Position numbers and translations under genes: made by a program | In this document: positions 42,110-55,111 of the stretch, in pieces | Layout: each line of letters starts with the position of its first letter | Numbering within the stretch: the stretch's first letter is position 1 | Assembly (NCBI GenBank): GCA_035048495.1 | Contig: CM068547.1 | Coordinates: forward strand, 25,799,913-25,863,912 | Reading direction: 5' to 3' | DNA length: 64,000 bases | Source: Euptelea pleiosperma | Taxonomy: Eukaryota; Streptophyta; Magnoliopsida; Ranunculales; Eupteleaceae | The notes under the pieces: model-generated | The model's input: the letters and a program-made list of their open reading frames with translations, nothing else | What the model was told of the DNA's origin: nothing | Database searches by the model: none

Positions 42110-45100
42110 AAAAATTAACGGAGAGGAGTGACAAGTATCCATATAAACCCATAGATGTAGTTAGTAATAGTGAGTCAGAAGAAAATCATCAGGATGCTGA
42201 TGACTTAGAAACAATGCATACTGCATTGCATCAATCACGTGTAAATAAATAAGAGAGTTAGCAAATGGAAGCAACAAGTGTTTAATTTGTAGATTCTCAT
42301 CGTGAGACTGGTGGCGGATTTGTTACCTCTGGCACTTGGAGGACTTCTTATATTAGGGATGTCTTTAAAATATTTACAAAGAAGGCCTAGAAGTTGAAAT
42401 CGAAGTCAAAGGCATAGAGTCAAAGTCCAAGGATCGAGTGAATGGATTGATTTATGTATCCAGATAAAGGCTCAAAGCAAATTAGGTTAGACGAAGCTTG
42501 ATCAAGGGGATAGATCAAAGAAGACGTGTGAAGATCAGTGTCAAAGTTTTTCCATTATAGTCACATCCCCCAGATGCTGCAACATCCCCTTAATATAAGA
42601 CAATGGTTAGTACAATTTAAAAGAGTAGTACAGATGTACAATCACCAACCCCGTACGAGATAGCAAGTCCTTACTTGAATAAAGAGGTTGTTGAGCTCAA
42701 ACAATATATTAATAGCTTTAAAAAAAAATAGATGACACATGATACAACTATCATGTGTAATGGTTAGACGGGGTTAACTAGATTGAGCCTCATCAATTTT
42801 CTAGTGTATTATGATGGAAAAACCATTTTTCTTAAGTTAGTCGATGCATCTGAACACATATAAAATGTAGATTATCTATTCATGCTAATACAAATTTGCA
42901 TAAATGAGATTGGAGAAGAATATGTTATATAGATTGTGACTGACAATGGATCTGCTTTCAAGATAGTAGGAAAAATGGTTGAGTTGAGTAGACGACATTA
43001 TTATTAGATGACATGCGTTGTACAATTCATCAATTTCATCTTAGAAGAAATGGGAGAAAAGAAATCAGTACGAAAAATAATTACTGATGCTCGAAAGCTG
43101 ACAAATTATATTTACAGTCATAATTGGGTTGTAACATTGATGAGGAAGCATACTTAAGGAAACTTGGTGTGTTGCGGACCGACGTGTGTCACCACAAATT
43201 TTATCTCTCTACAGAGTATACTTTCAAAGAAAAATATTTACATCTGATGCATAACTAAAGTATAGACATAGCAAAATGCATATTGCAGTAAATGTTTATG
43301 GCATTGTGTTAAATAATAAATTTTGAAAATCTGTGCATCATATCATGTAGATAACTAAGCCCATCATTCAAGTTCTTATAATGGTGGATGGTTATAAAAA
43401 GCATGTGATGGGCTATATATATGAAGGGATGTGACGTGCAAAAGAGAAGAACAAAGAAGTCGCACCAAATTCTTTTAAAGGATACCATACAATTATAGAT
43501 AGGCGATGACAGAACCAACTCTTGAAAGTCATCTATGCAACAAGTATTTTATACTTTTTATAATTTTTTAACAAAAAATTTTCGAAACGAACCAAAGTTT
43601 AAATGTATTTTCCAAAAAGAACTGTATTTTTTTAAATTTGTCAAAACAAACCTATGATGCCAAACCGTTTGACGTATGCTTAAGAAAATATTTTAATGAC
43701 AGATTTGCCCTTGTCTTGTCGCTTAACGGTTTGACATCTGTTACTATCTCGGCTATTAAACGTCGCCATACCGTTCGGCTTATCATAATAAATGTCGCCA
43801 TACCATTTGGCGACTTTTAATAGCCAACACCGAACGATTTGGCGACTGTTAATAGTCGTCGCCAAACAATATGGCGTCTGACAGCAATTTGACCTTTTTT
43901 TTCACACACAATTTTGGTGTACCCACATGGAAGATAAATCAATGGCTGATTTTTGGTGAGGATGATCTCCTCACCGTATAAGTCACATATTCTAAAATTT
44001 CTAACATCATCAAATGTGTGTTCCAAGTTAACACGGTAAAAAATAAACGCCTATCAGTATGGCGTCTTATAACAACATACGCCAAACCGTTTGGCGTATT
44101 ATTTGAAAAGGGCAATTCGACCATTTTAAATTTTCATGAGACTACGTCAAATGCTTCGGCATCTTAGGTTTGTTTTGACAAATTTCAAAAAATACGGTTC
44201 TTTTTTAAAAATACCCTTAAACTTGGGCTCGTTTCAAAAATTTTATGATTTTTTAATTATTAATCAAAGGTCATATTCGCTTTATCATACTAATTAAAAG
44301 TATTATTTATATGCAATATAGCCTACTTTCTCAATCTAGCATACCATTACACCCTTAACCTTGGTGAGAGGGAGGATCTCTTAATGGCTTTGAAGCGTGT
44401 AATAAAAAAGTTAGAACTGAATGATGATGATGCTACTAATGCTTATAATGAGGTATGTCTATATTTTATTAACAAATGAATTATAATTGTGAAATTAGAT
44501 AGTTGTATGAAATTAATTTAAGGTTGATACGCTTTTTATGCTATTTAGTCAAAAAAATTCGAGAGGAAATGTATGAATTTGATGATCGTACTATAATCAA
44601 TGTACGGATGAAAACAACACCAGGTATTACTTTCAATAACTAAGTATTTTATTTTAGACTAGTGTTAAATAATTTTTTAACTAATATTTTTATATTCAAA
44701 AATAGTTAATTGGTGGTTATTATATGGTGGAGATGCTCAAAACTTGCGAAAAATTACAATAAAAATATTATCACAAACGGCATCCTCAAGTGGATGTATA
44801 AGAAACTGGAGTAATGATGATGATGATGATAGTGATGGTGGTGGTGACCACGGCGAGAGTGGTGGTGGCCATCACTTATAGTCATAAAGAGGTTTACCTC
44901 AATTTATAGAAGAATAATACTTCGATCATGTCATTCAATATCCTAATCATGGTGTTCGACCTCTTTCTGGCAAAAGAATTTTTATGCGACGATCACATCA
45001 AAATTAGAAAGACATGAGATGTGAGCAATGTATTGATGACCCGATTATACACGTCAATAATGCAATTGTGTAAGGCATTGAGATGATTAATATGAGATTA

Positions 45101-45303
45101 TTTGAAATAGGATTTACCAGATATGGTATTCAGTCTAGTTATATTTCATCGTCTAATGGATCGTACGGTACTAGATATGAATTAGAATACGACTCTTCAC
45201 ATGATATTCAATCCATGTCATCCTCGAGTTATAGATATGATAAGGTGGCAAGTTCATATCAGCTCTATAGTTATCAACCAATACGGCCGCAACCTCAATT
45301 GTA
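42110..45303 (+). pseudogene. hAT-superfamily transposase remnant (DUF659-type)
   Basis: Conceptual pieces keep the family order: a linker near 42150 (SESEENHQDADDLETMHTAL); the DUF659-like core 42780-43200 (LINFLVYYDGKTIFLKLVDA, INEIGEEYV, VTDNGSAFKIVGKM, INFILEEMGEKKSV); YKKHVMGYIYEGM near 43400; a spacer near 44380 (LMALKRVIKKLELNDDDAT); and the C-terminal dimerisation stretch near 44710-44815 (WWLLYGGDAQNLRKI, ASSSGCIRNWS). An open tail runs to 45303. Stops, frameshifts and a 676-bp insertion show it is dead. Such enzymes cut and paste DNA with 8-bp duplications. Confidence 0.87.
43572..44247. mobile_element. 676-bp MITE inside the hAT remnant, 9-bp duplication
   Basis: TIRs of about 95 bp: left CAAAAAATTTTCGAAACG and right complement CATAAAATTTTTGAAACG, both followed by AAGTTTAA and TTGTCAAAACAAACCTA. 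An exact 9-bp duplication ATTTTTTAA is at 43563-43571 and 44248-44256. The interior repeats a palindromic word close to CGCCAAACGGTTTGGCG at several places (for example 43660, 43790, 43830 and 44080). The short ORFs are frames of this repeat. Confidence 0.93.
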
Positions 45304-45309
45304 ATAAAT

Positions 45310-48300
45310 AGTTCAAATTCATATACTCTGTACTGGTAATGGTCAGTAATACCAAAAATTTATGCGGTAATATACGATGTGGTATCGAGATCACATGAGT
45401 TTGAGAGAATATTATGATTACATTTAACGAACATACAACATGCATTTCAAAAATTTAGAGGATAACCCCAATTACTTTGAATTCCAAAGCAAGTCTACTT
45501 TTTATTGATATGTATTTCTTATTATTTCAATATAATTCAAGTACTCTTATTGTATTTAGTGACTTTGAATGCATATATTTATTTATGTGTATATATTTGT
45601 ATATCTATACTTGGATTACACTAAAAGTTTAAGATCCATATAGTATATGTAAGTATCCATTCGACCATTGTTGGCACCGATTTTGTAATATTATGAACTT
45701 TTGTTCAAAGATATTAGAATAATTCACATTTAAAAGGGTATTTTTGATAAACGATAAAAATAAAATAATTAATATCATTGAGTTACATCTTAATTGCCTT
45801 AATTAAAATTATTTATAACTTCTAATCTTTTGATAATGAAATCTTTTCATAATCAAAGACTTAACTTTAAAAATAAAAAAAATTATTTAAATGTTCACTT
45901 TCATATATAGAAATTAGCTTAGAAATAAATAAATAAAAGGTAAAACACTAATATTCTCTCTTTCTAACAAAGGAAAATAAGTTTTATATTAAAATAAATT
46001 ATCGATGATAATTAATCATATATATAAATAAATAAAGACTTATTATTTTATTTTGAGAACTATTAAAAATAGAAGAATTCTCAATAACCAAATCGGTAAG
46101 AACTAAAAAAAGAGGAGAACACATCTCTATTAGAGAAAAATTTGAAGAACCTTTGAAGTCTTAGAAGACCGTCATATCTCACTTATTTGCATTCAAGCTT
46201 AAAGACAAATTCACTGACGAGACTCTAAAATATAACATACTAAAAGAATGACATCATTCGACAATAATAAAAAGAAAAGTACGATATATTTCAATATCTC
46301 AAATCTAAGAAAAAATAAGAATTGAGGTAAGTATACTCTTCTATAATTTTTCGATTAATTAATTTTAGTTATACTCTTTATATATGTATGGCACTTGAAT
46401 CTTACTATTTTTTTTGGACATAACATTATGATATGATTATCTTAATCTATTTATTCTTGATATATATTAATAAAATTTTAGAGATCTATTAAATGATTAG
46501 ATATTGGATTGGTTGTGCTTGTATAAATTTTTGAAGTACAAGATTAGTCTAAATGGTTGAGAATATTTAATTAAGAAAGGCTTAGAGCTTTTGGGTGCAA
46601 AGCCCTAAACCCATGCAGAAAAGTTCTTGATCGAACTGTTCCCGATGTGAAAATGAGAAGGAGATACATTATAAGTTATTGGCTGTATTTAAATATTAAT
46701 TTTTTGATTATGATTTATTCTGAAAATATTTGTTATTTTTATTCTATGCCTATACTCTGCGTATGAACTATTATAAATATAATGTAATGATTAAAATTTT
46801 ATTACGCTTTTATAAGCTCACGGTTCAACTAATAATATTTTTCAGATTATTTAAAAATAAAAGAAAATATGGATTAGAAGATGGTACATCAAATAATATT
46901 GAAGCGTTTATTAAAATGCCAATTTTTTATTAAGTTGATTATGTTATATTTAAGTTTCATGATTGTAATAAATTGAATATTGACTTTATAGTTTCGTTTT
47001 AAACTCCATTGTAATAAATTGAATATTGACTTTATAATTTCGTTTTGAACCTAAATGATTACTTTTTTATTTTTATTTAATTATTTATATTTTTAATAAA
47101 TTATAAAATTTGACCCTTATGTAATATTTTTGCCATAAATCTAATTCTGTTCTTTTTCAACAAAACTCGATAGAGTCAGTTGAGAGTGGAAAATTGTTAA
47201 AATAAAATAGTAAATGATGTTTTTAGGCAAAATGCCTTAACAAAAGATGTTTAAATTGATTTTTTAACGTAAATAATTAATAAAATAATTTTTTTTTATT
47301 AAAATAGTATTTTTAAAATTTTTTAGATCTATCCGCTTAAATTCTGAAAAGTTAATTTAAAAAGTCTGTCAAGTAGAAGTTTTAGTCAAAACACATTTAT
47401 AAAAGATTTTTGTCTTAATCTATTATGAATTATTGTGATTTTTTAAAAATTATTTGAAGTAATTATTTTTTAAGCAATTACAACCATCAAAATAACATTT
47501 GCTTAAAATTATATGCCACTAAATAAAAAATTTAAATAATGTGTTATTATATTTTCTTGAAAACGTGGAATGAATTTTATTATTATTTTATCATAACAAA
47601 TAATAGTAAATAATATGATCGGATTCAAGAGTTCTTGAACATCAATAATTAATTTTACATCGTTGAACCATTTTATGTGATACGAGTAACAATAGCAGTA
47701 GAAGTTATAGTATCACTATAGTAATAACAACCATTCTACTTTTCTCTGAACCACGTTAAAGTTAGGTGATTTGAACATATTTAATTTTTTCATGTACATC
47801 ATCTCTTTGACTTTACTATACACATAAAGTTTAAAAAAATTATAAATATAGAATAATTAAATCATTCATTAAATAAAATACAAAAAATCAATTTATCAAT
47901 GTGTACTGGTAAGAAAAAATATAGTTTCTTTATAATATATGATTTTAATAATCATTTAAGTGCTTCAAACATTATTTTTAAGCTTATTTATGTATTAAAT
48001 GCATAAATTTTGGAATATTTCGGAAAGTTTTGAAATATTTCAGAATATTTTGTAAAATTTCAAAAAAATTCACCTGTTTTGGCCATTTTTCAAAATGTAA
48101 TGAATGTTTTGTTTCGTTTCATTTTTTTTTTTTCAGATAAACGAAATTTTAAACCTTTTTTTATAGATGCTTGATTATTTATATTCCATACAATTGTTAA
48201 ATTAACTTAAGCGACATATAAATAATATATTACAAAATATATTCGATTTTAGTCAATTGAGATAATCATCTGTTAATCAATTAACTATTTGATAGGATTG

Positions 48301-50471
48301 TTGCATTCGATTAGATTATCCTTACTAGACTAGTAATCTTATTAGGTTAATAATTTAACTTGAGAATTTTTAATACGTAATCAACTCCATTTTTAAATAT
48401 TCGGATAAAAAAAATAGTTTAATTTCATGAGGAGCTATGGACAGCCAAAAAATGGTTGGTATGTTGACTGAAATTGTGAAGATGATGAAGACAAATTGTA
48501 GTGGACAACTCTATTACCTTTTATAATATTATAAAAAATATAAAAACATAAACATATAGTAATATTTGACAAAAATTTTTAAAGCCAAATGAAGTAGTGC
48601 AGAAAATAATGAAAATTTTCTTAGAGTGTAAAGATGTGCCTTGGGAACTTTAGAGTTTAAAAAACATATAGTGAACTGCCAAAGTAAAATATAATGAATT
48701 AAAGTAGAACAAACCACGAGAAGGCTAAGATAAAGATTAACTTTAATGGGCTTTTAAGAAATCAAAATGTAAGATTTGCACCAATCGTTGCAAGGAATCA
48801 TTCGAGAGAGTTTTTGACAACGGGAAAGAGCTATTAAGGATCATCTAATGATTAAGGGGTTGTCTAAGAACAAGAAGTAAAAGAAATTCTACTTGTAGAA
48901 GTTACTAGTCGACTTTTGACTTCTAGAAAAGTCAAAAGTTAGTTTGGCAAAACATTAACTTATAAGTCAAAAAGTCGATTTGACATTCATTTGACAAAAA
49001 ATTAAGTATATACAGTACAGTGATGTTGATTTTTTATTAAATTGAAAATGACAAAGACGACAATATTATATGACCCAAACTACATTGCATAATATTCATA
49101 TAAAAATTATTTACATCATGTTTTTAAGAGCTTACTAAAAATAATTATTTTAAAGAGAAAAAAAATACCCAAATACCCTTGAATAAAAGTTCAAGGGATT
49201 ACAACATACCCCTCTTAAAAAGAATTTCGTCTTCAAAATTAACTCCACCATCCTTTCACTACGCACTCTGATATAAGAATTGTATAAGAATTTAACAAAA
49301 ATGCTAAAGTTTCAATGTGCGATCATACTATTCTATGTTACAATGTTTTGATCTTACAATTGACTAATCGCCATGCATAGACCCATTACACAAAAATTTC
49401 TAATCATCTGAAGTTTATGCTCTGATACGACCCAAATCTCGGCATCTAGATTTGATCTAGATATTTTTCAAAAATATTCCATAAGGATTAGAGTTTTTTG
49501 GGTTTCTATTTTTAAGCGATTTTTGTTACTTTCAAAGGAGTATATTTTACAACTCTCTAAAAAGCTTATTTTAAGTTAGATATGTGCTAGAAATGGGCTG
49601 AAAGACTATAAGTATCACCTAAGGTTTATTTAAGATTATTTTAAAATCTAAAAGATCTCTAAATTAGCCTTATGGGCCTACCCAATAATTATAATTCAAT
49701 CAATTATGTAATTACTTATATTTCATTAATAACTTAAATACTTATTAATTATGCATTATGTTGAAAATTACGCCATTACGTGCGAATCATCCTAATTCGG
49801 CTAATTATTTTTAAATTTTTTTCAAAATAAAAAATGTGTCAATTTATGATCAAATTTCACCTGCGGGTCTCACTATTCATCAAAACTCTAGATCGGGTCC
49901 TAAAGATATGAAAAATAAAATTGGTGAGATTGGTGGATATACATAGTCTATTAAGGTATATGATCGTGCTGGAAGTGTCCGTTCGTCGTTCTAAGTTCAA
50001 ATGAGTGTGTTTTGAAGAGTTTAGTCTAATTGAGATTTTTAAGAGTCCCTCCCTAAGAAATTTTATTATTCTCTTATTGTGTTAAACACGTTATTAGATG
50101 TTCAAAAAGTGACCTTACTCTAAAATTTAAAAAGTAGATGTGTCCTAAGTTCATTTGAATGTTAAGTGATACTAGGGTTAATTATCTTTCTAAGGTTAAA
50201 TTTTGAAATTTATCTAAATGTCAAGCCTAACAACTTAGTAATTAATTGAAGTAAGCATGTTAAAGTGACATGCGTATTCTAATATAAAGAAGAAAAACTA
50301 TATATTCAAATATTCTTGAACAAAAGTTCAAAGTATTACAAAAGAAGCCTCCCTAAAGGTTTTTTTTACATGTGCCTACTAAAGTGGTGGGCATAAAATG
50401 GTCTACGTGTTTCCACCACCTCACCATCTCTATATGTGCCAAGTTTTGACCCTACAAACTTGTACCACGTA
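45310..50471. other. Very AT-rich stretch, no gene recognised
   Basis: Long runs of A/T with no convincing frame. A direct repeat GTAATAAATTGAATATTGACTTTATA occurs twice near 46966 and 47011. 48840-49000 has AAGTCAAAAGT/GACTTTTGACT words like the MITE at 12205-12470. 48000-48158 is the candidate right end of the large hAT element. Confidence 0.6.
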
Positions 50472-51302
50472 GAAGAAAGCATGCTAGTTACAAGTGGTAC
50501 GAGATGCATGCTTTTATTTTTTAAATAGAAAAGAAACGTGCCTTTTTTCTTTCGCTGAGAACCGACTAAACAAGAACACCGAACTGATAATAATGGTTTT
50601 GATTTTGGGTAGTTTGATATTGGAACCGAATAGATAGGAACCGAAACCGAAACCGAACCAAAATAGATATATAAATCTAGTGTTAAAATTGTCATATTAT
50701 CAAGATTGGAATTGATATAATCGCAACCCAAATCGAAACCAACAAGAACCAAACAATTAGTTTCGATTCCGGTTCCATCATTTTGAGAACCTAAACCGAC
50801 AAGAACCAGAGCCGAGAAGAATTGACAATTTTGGGTTCTGGTTCTGGGTACCATAAGAATCGAACATGAACCGACCCATTGACACCCCTAGCTACTACTT
50901 GTAAGAAATCCTGGTAGAAAAGTGCTGAATTTGGGAAACTTCCTAGCCTCCTTCCTATAACATGTACCCCAAAACAGTTCCAACACATCTTAGAAAAATT
51001 ATAAACAGGATTGAGTTTAAGTGGGTTAGGGAAATTCTAGGGTACCCATGTTAGATTACCGGAGTAACACTTTTTTACTCACGGTTACCCAAAGAGTGAA
51101 GACGGCTTTAGAATCTTGCAACTATAGATTCGCTCCTTTGTAAATAGATAACAAAATGCAATTTTTTTTTTATATATATACTCAACCAATTCTATTAAAA
51201 GTAGAGAAAAAGAAAACCAAAACACATTGGAGAGCCAAAGAGGGGGTATCCAACCCATATAAAAGAGTAAGAAAGCATGAGCCTTATGGGCCATAGTATG
51301 AG

Positions 51303-51644
51303 CTACAATATTAGAGATTCTAGGAGTATAATCATAAGAAAATGAGGATAAATTAGTATCAAGATCCAAAATATCTGCTCCAACTGCTGAGGAGCGCCAC
51401 CCAAAAGGAAAGATCCAACTTTAAGAGTATCAAGAAAGGATTTTGCGTCCGATTCGATTTTCAAAGCCAAGAATCCATCATTGATGGCTTGTTGGAGGCA
51501 CCACTTTATGGCATGCACCCCTACTTCTTTTGCTGAGCTTGCTCGAGAATTACATTCGCCTGCCATCACATAGTCAGAGGAATCATTACGAATAATGAAA
51601 CCCCGACCAACCTGGTCGGCTTTAGAATTCCAAGCGTCATCCAA
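51303..51644 (-). pseudogene. LINE RNase H remnant, copy 1
   Basis: LDDAWNSKADQVGRGFIIRND, then AIKWCLQQAINDGFLALKIE and ESDAKSFLDTL, is the reverse-transcriptase-like RNase H fold (RVT_3) seen at the end of plant LINEs. A frameshift follows near 51390. The corresponding piece in unit 2 is at 53294-53681. Confidence 0.8.
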
Positions 51645-51969
51645 ATTGATCTTTTAAGAACCCGAGTGGGAGTCCATTTTTCCTGGCTCTTGAGAGACAA
51701 GGTTAAAGAAACCTTTATCTTTTGTCATATTTAAGGGTGTTAATGGGCAGTGCCCCTAATGGTCTTTTAAGCCCAAACCCATTGATCTTGGGCTTGGATT
51801 TCATTTATAAGCCCAATGAAATGGGCTTGGATATGATTTTAAGGCCCATTATATAAATGGCTAGGCCTTGGATTAGCTTTATATAATTACCTTAGGCCCA
51901 ATCGAGACTAAAGAATGAGCCCATTATATATATGTTAGTGGTTCAAGCTTGAGCCTAAAATATTAGAAG

Positions 51970-52267
51970 CATGGTTTGAAAAATGGCCGTTATAACGAAA
52001 ATAACGGTTGTTGTAACGGATTCGAACTTCCCCGTTACGTTATGCACAGTTCTAACGCTCAGAAAATAATGTCAGTTATTTTCGATATAACGGCCGTTAT
52101 TTTCGGAGAAATTTTTTGAAAAAAAAGCCTGTCATTTACATTATTTTCCCTTATCCATTATTTGCTTTATTGGAAATTTGAAATTCAAAATTTGAATTTT
52201 AACACCTTATTTAACTGCTATTATAACAAAAAAAAACGTCCATTATAACGGCCCCTTTTAAACTTTG
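51970..52267. mobile_element. 298-bp hAT-like element, word CGTTATAACG
   Basis: It starts CATGGTTTGAAAAATGG and ends CCTTTTAAACTTTG. An exact 8-bp duplication ATTAGAAG lies at 51962-51969 and 52268-52275. Unit 2 of the tandem duplication retains the empty site AAATATTAGAAGTTCAATGGG near 53965. Subterminal GGCCGTTATAACG and its complement repeat at both sides. Similar words near 54796-54930 suggest another truncated copy. Confidence 0.96.
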
Positions 52268-52513
52268 ATTAGAAGTTCAATGGGGTGGTGCCAAATGGAC
52301 TAGGACCTAGTTACATGTATTCATAACGGGCTCAGGCCAAGCCAGACCGGCCCATTAAACTTGCTGCTTGTGGCGAGGGTGGGAAAATTTGGGAAAACTT
52401 TACTCTTAGGCGCTTATCCTAAGTAGCTCCCACTTACCACTAACAATCCCGTTAACCAAAGTGCATTCAAATTTTTTTTGAAAATTTTTGACACAATGCT
52501 TAGACTCAGAGAG

Positions 52514-54221
52514 GAAGAAAGCATGCTAGTTACAAGTGGTACAAGATACATGCTTTAATTTTTTAAATAGAAAAGATGCAAAAGAAACATGCCCTTTTTT
52601 GTCTATCGCTGAGAACAGACTAAAAAGGAACACCGAACTGATAGTAACGGTTCCCATTTTGGGTAGTTTGATATTGGAACCGAATAGATAGGAACCGAAA
52701 CCGAAACCGAACCAGAATGGGTATATAAATATAGTGTTAAAATTGTCTTTTTATCAAAAAATGGAACTGATACACGATGAACCACAATCATAACTGGAAC
52801 CGAAACTGACCGGAACCAAACAATCAGTTCCGATTCCATCCTTTTGAGAACCTAAATTAACAAGAACCGGAACCGAGAAGAACTGACAATTTTGGTTCCG
52901 GTTCTAGGTACCATAGGAACCAAATAGGAACCAACCCATTGACACACCTTGTTGAGACTTGTAAGAAACCCCAGTAGAAAAATGCAGAATTTGGGAAACT
53001 TCCTAGCCTCCTTTCTATAACACGTACCCCAAAACAGTTCCAACCTATGTTAGAAAAACTAACCATAATTGAGTTTAAGTTGGGTTAGAGAAATTCTAGG
53101 TTACGGGTTGTGCAAAGAGGATTACTTGACTAACACTTTTTTACTCAAGGTTACCCGAAGAGTGAAGGTTGCTTTAGAATATTGCAACCGTAGATTCGCC
53201 CCTTTATAAATAGATAACAAAATGCAAAGTTTATTTATTTATTTGTAATCAACCAATTCTATTAAAAGCATAGAAAAAGAAAACCAAAACACATCAAAGG
53301 GGGTTAGAAACACCCTCCTCCAAGATGACCTTTGAGAGCCAAGGACGGGGTTCTCCAACCCAAATAAAAGAGTCTAAGAAAGTTTGGGCCTTACGGGCTA
53401 TAGTATGAGCTACAATATTAGAGATTCTAGGAGCATAATCAAAAGACAAGGAGGATAAATGAGTATCAAGATACAAATATCTGCTCCAACTGCTGAGGAG
53501 TGCCATCCAAAAGGAAAGATCCAACAACTTTAAGAGTATCAAGCAAGGATTCCATGTCTGATTCAATCTTCAAAACCAAGAATCCAGCCTTGATGGCTTG
53601 TTGGAGGCCCCATTTTATGGCATGCGCCTCTTCTTCTTCTTCTATTGAGCATGTTTGAGAATTACATTTGCCTGCCATCACATAGTAAGACGAGTCATTA
53701 TGAATAATGAAACCCCGGGGGGGTGTGGTGTTAAAGAAACCTCTCTTTCGTCACATTTAAGGGTTTTAATGGGCCGTACTAGCCCAATGGGTTTTTAAGC
53801 CCAAACCCATTGATCTTGGCCTTGGAGTGCATTCATAAGCCCAATGGACCTAAATATGATTCTAAGGCCCATTATATTAATGGGCTAGGCCTTGATTAGC
53901 TTTATATAATTGTCTTATGCCCAGCCTGAAACTAAAGAATGAGCCCATTATATATGTTAATGGTTCAAGGGGCCTAAAATATTAGAAGTTCAATGGGCCG
54001 GGACAGATGGGCTGGGGCCTAGTTACATGTATTCTTAGCCGTCTCAGGCCAAGCCAGGCCGACCCATGAAACTGCTGCTAGTGGTGAGGGTGGGAAAGAT
54101 TGGCTCCTAGAAACATAGTTGTTCCTAAGGAGCTCCCACTTTCCTCTAACAATCCTGTTAACCAAAGTGCTTTCAAATCTTTTTTTATGAAAATTTTGCC
54201 ACAATGCTAGACTCAAAGAGG
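52514..54221. repeat. Tandem duplication, unit 2
   Basis: About 1.7 kb matching unit 1 from GAAGAAAGCATGCTAG to CTAGACTCAAAGAGG. It lacks the hAT-like insertion. Divergence is moderate, with many substitutions and small indels. Confidence 0.92.
53294..53681 (-). pseudogene. LINE RNase H remnant, copy 2
   Basis: AIKWGLQQAIKAGFLVLKIE with flanking MMAGKCNSQT and ESLLDTL corresponds to copy 1 at 51303-51644. Two overlapping frames reflect a frameshift near 53500. Confidence 0.8.
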
Positions 54222-54229
54222 AGTCATGC

Positions 54230-55111
54230 AGAACAATGACAGCTAATCTATACATAGCAAGTGGGGTCCATAATACTTCTTGGAATATTCACCTATCAAA
54301 TCCTGTGGGCTCACATCATCATATATAAATGAGTGGCCTTTGTTTTGCATGAAGCAAAAAGTTTCTTGCGGAGAGCTGCTTCAAAAAAATTTCGTTCCTA
54401 AGGGTTAAGGAACAAAGCATTAAAGGCCCATTTTGGATCCGGGTTGGGATTGTATCCTACATTTAGGAAATTGGATCAGGGTCTGGGTTGATCGGGTCCT
54501 TACCATAAGTAGTCATTTTGAATTGGGTCTGACTTGTATATCCCTATATCCTCCGGGTCTGGATCTTCGCATATGACTATGTTTTGGATTCGAATAATGT
54601 GTCATTTTTCTGAGATGGATCCAAAAACTAATCTTCCTTACATTTCATGCAATACATGCAAGAAAGAAATCCATATCGGTTTTGCATGGTGCGACTGCAA
54701 CCTCAAAAAGCCATATTCAATTCAATTATTTAACGAAGATTCGTGGGTCAAGTGGACACGTACGCGATGTTAAGTACCAGATCAATGACAGCAGCATGGC
54801 TTAAAAGGGACAATTATAACGGCTTTACGGTAAGAAACCGTTACCATATACTACTGTTTCTTTTAACAGTAAATATGGTAAATGAAAGTAAATAATGGTA
54901 ACTGCAAAGCGGCGTTACCATTACAATGTTATGTTATGTTTTTGGATAAGCACCATACCCATAAGGGTGGCGTGACTTGTGACATTAGATTTCGAATCAA
55001 ATAAAAACATGAAGGCAAAACTGAATGCATCAAAACCCATGTGAGACTCATAAGATCAGAAATAGGAACTCCAGAGTGAAAAGAATCAGTAAACAGAAAA
55101 CATACCGGCAA
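54230..55111. other. 3' flank of the cyclophilin-type gene
   Basis: No gene recognised. 54440-54600 has GGGTCCGGGTTGGGAT-like GGTC words. 54796-54935 begins CATGGCTTAAAAGGG and holds TTATAACGGC words, a probable truncated hAT-like copy. The region next to 55112 would be the 3' UTR. Confidence 0.5.

Larger units (their letters stand above)
39312..48158 (+). mobile_element. Candidate large hAT element (about 8.8 kb), heavily invaded
   Basis: The left end CAAGGTTTAAAATCTTG (39312) and the right end ACGAAATTTTAAACCTT (to about 48158) form an inverted pair, and TTTCG/CGAAA words lie near both. Flanks GTTATTGA (39304-39311) and TTTATAGA (about 48160-48167) match at 6 of 8 positions if one extra T is allowed in the run. 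A decayed hAT transposase on the plus strand lies between. Hairpin MITEs (39530-41540) and a 676-bp element inflate the length. The two ends could instead belong to separate short elements, so this is a hypothesis. Confidence 0.4.
50472..52513. repeat. Tandem duplication, unit 1
   Basis: It begins GAAGAAAGCATGCTAGTTAC and ends at the same word starting unit 2. It matches 52514-54221 in order along its whole length except for a 298-bp hAT-like insertion with its duplication and small indels. It contains repeated GGAACCGAAACC words (50560-50880) ending TTGACACCCCTA, a LINE RNase H remnant, and a GGGCTTGG/CCAAGCCC-rich part. Confidence 0.92.

Noticed and set aside
54019..54255. 78-residue minus-strand frame at the end of unit 2
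   Set aside because: No homology recognised; the matching part of unit 1 is not open.
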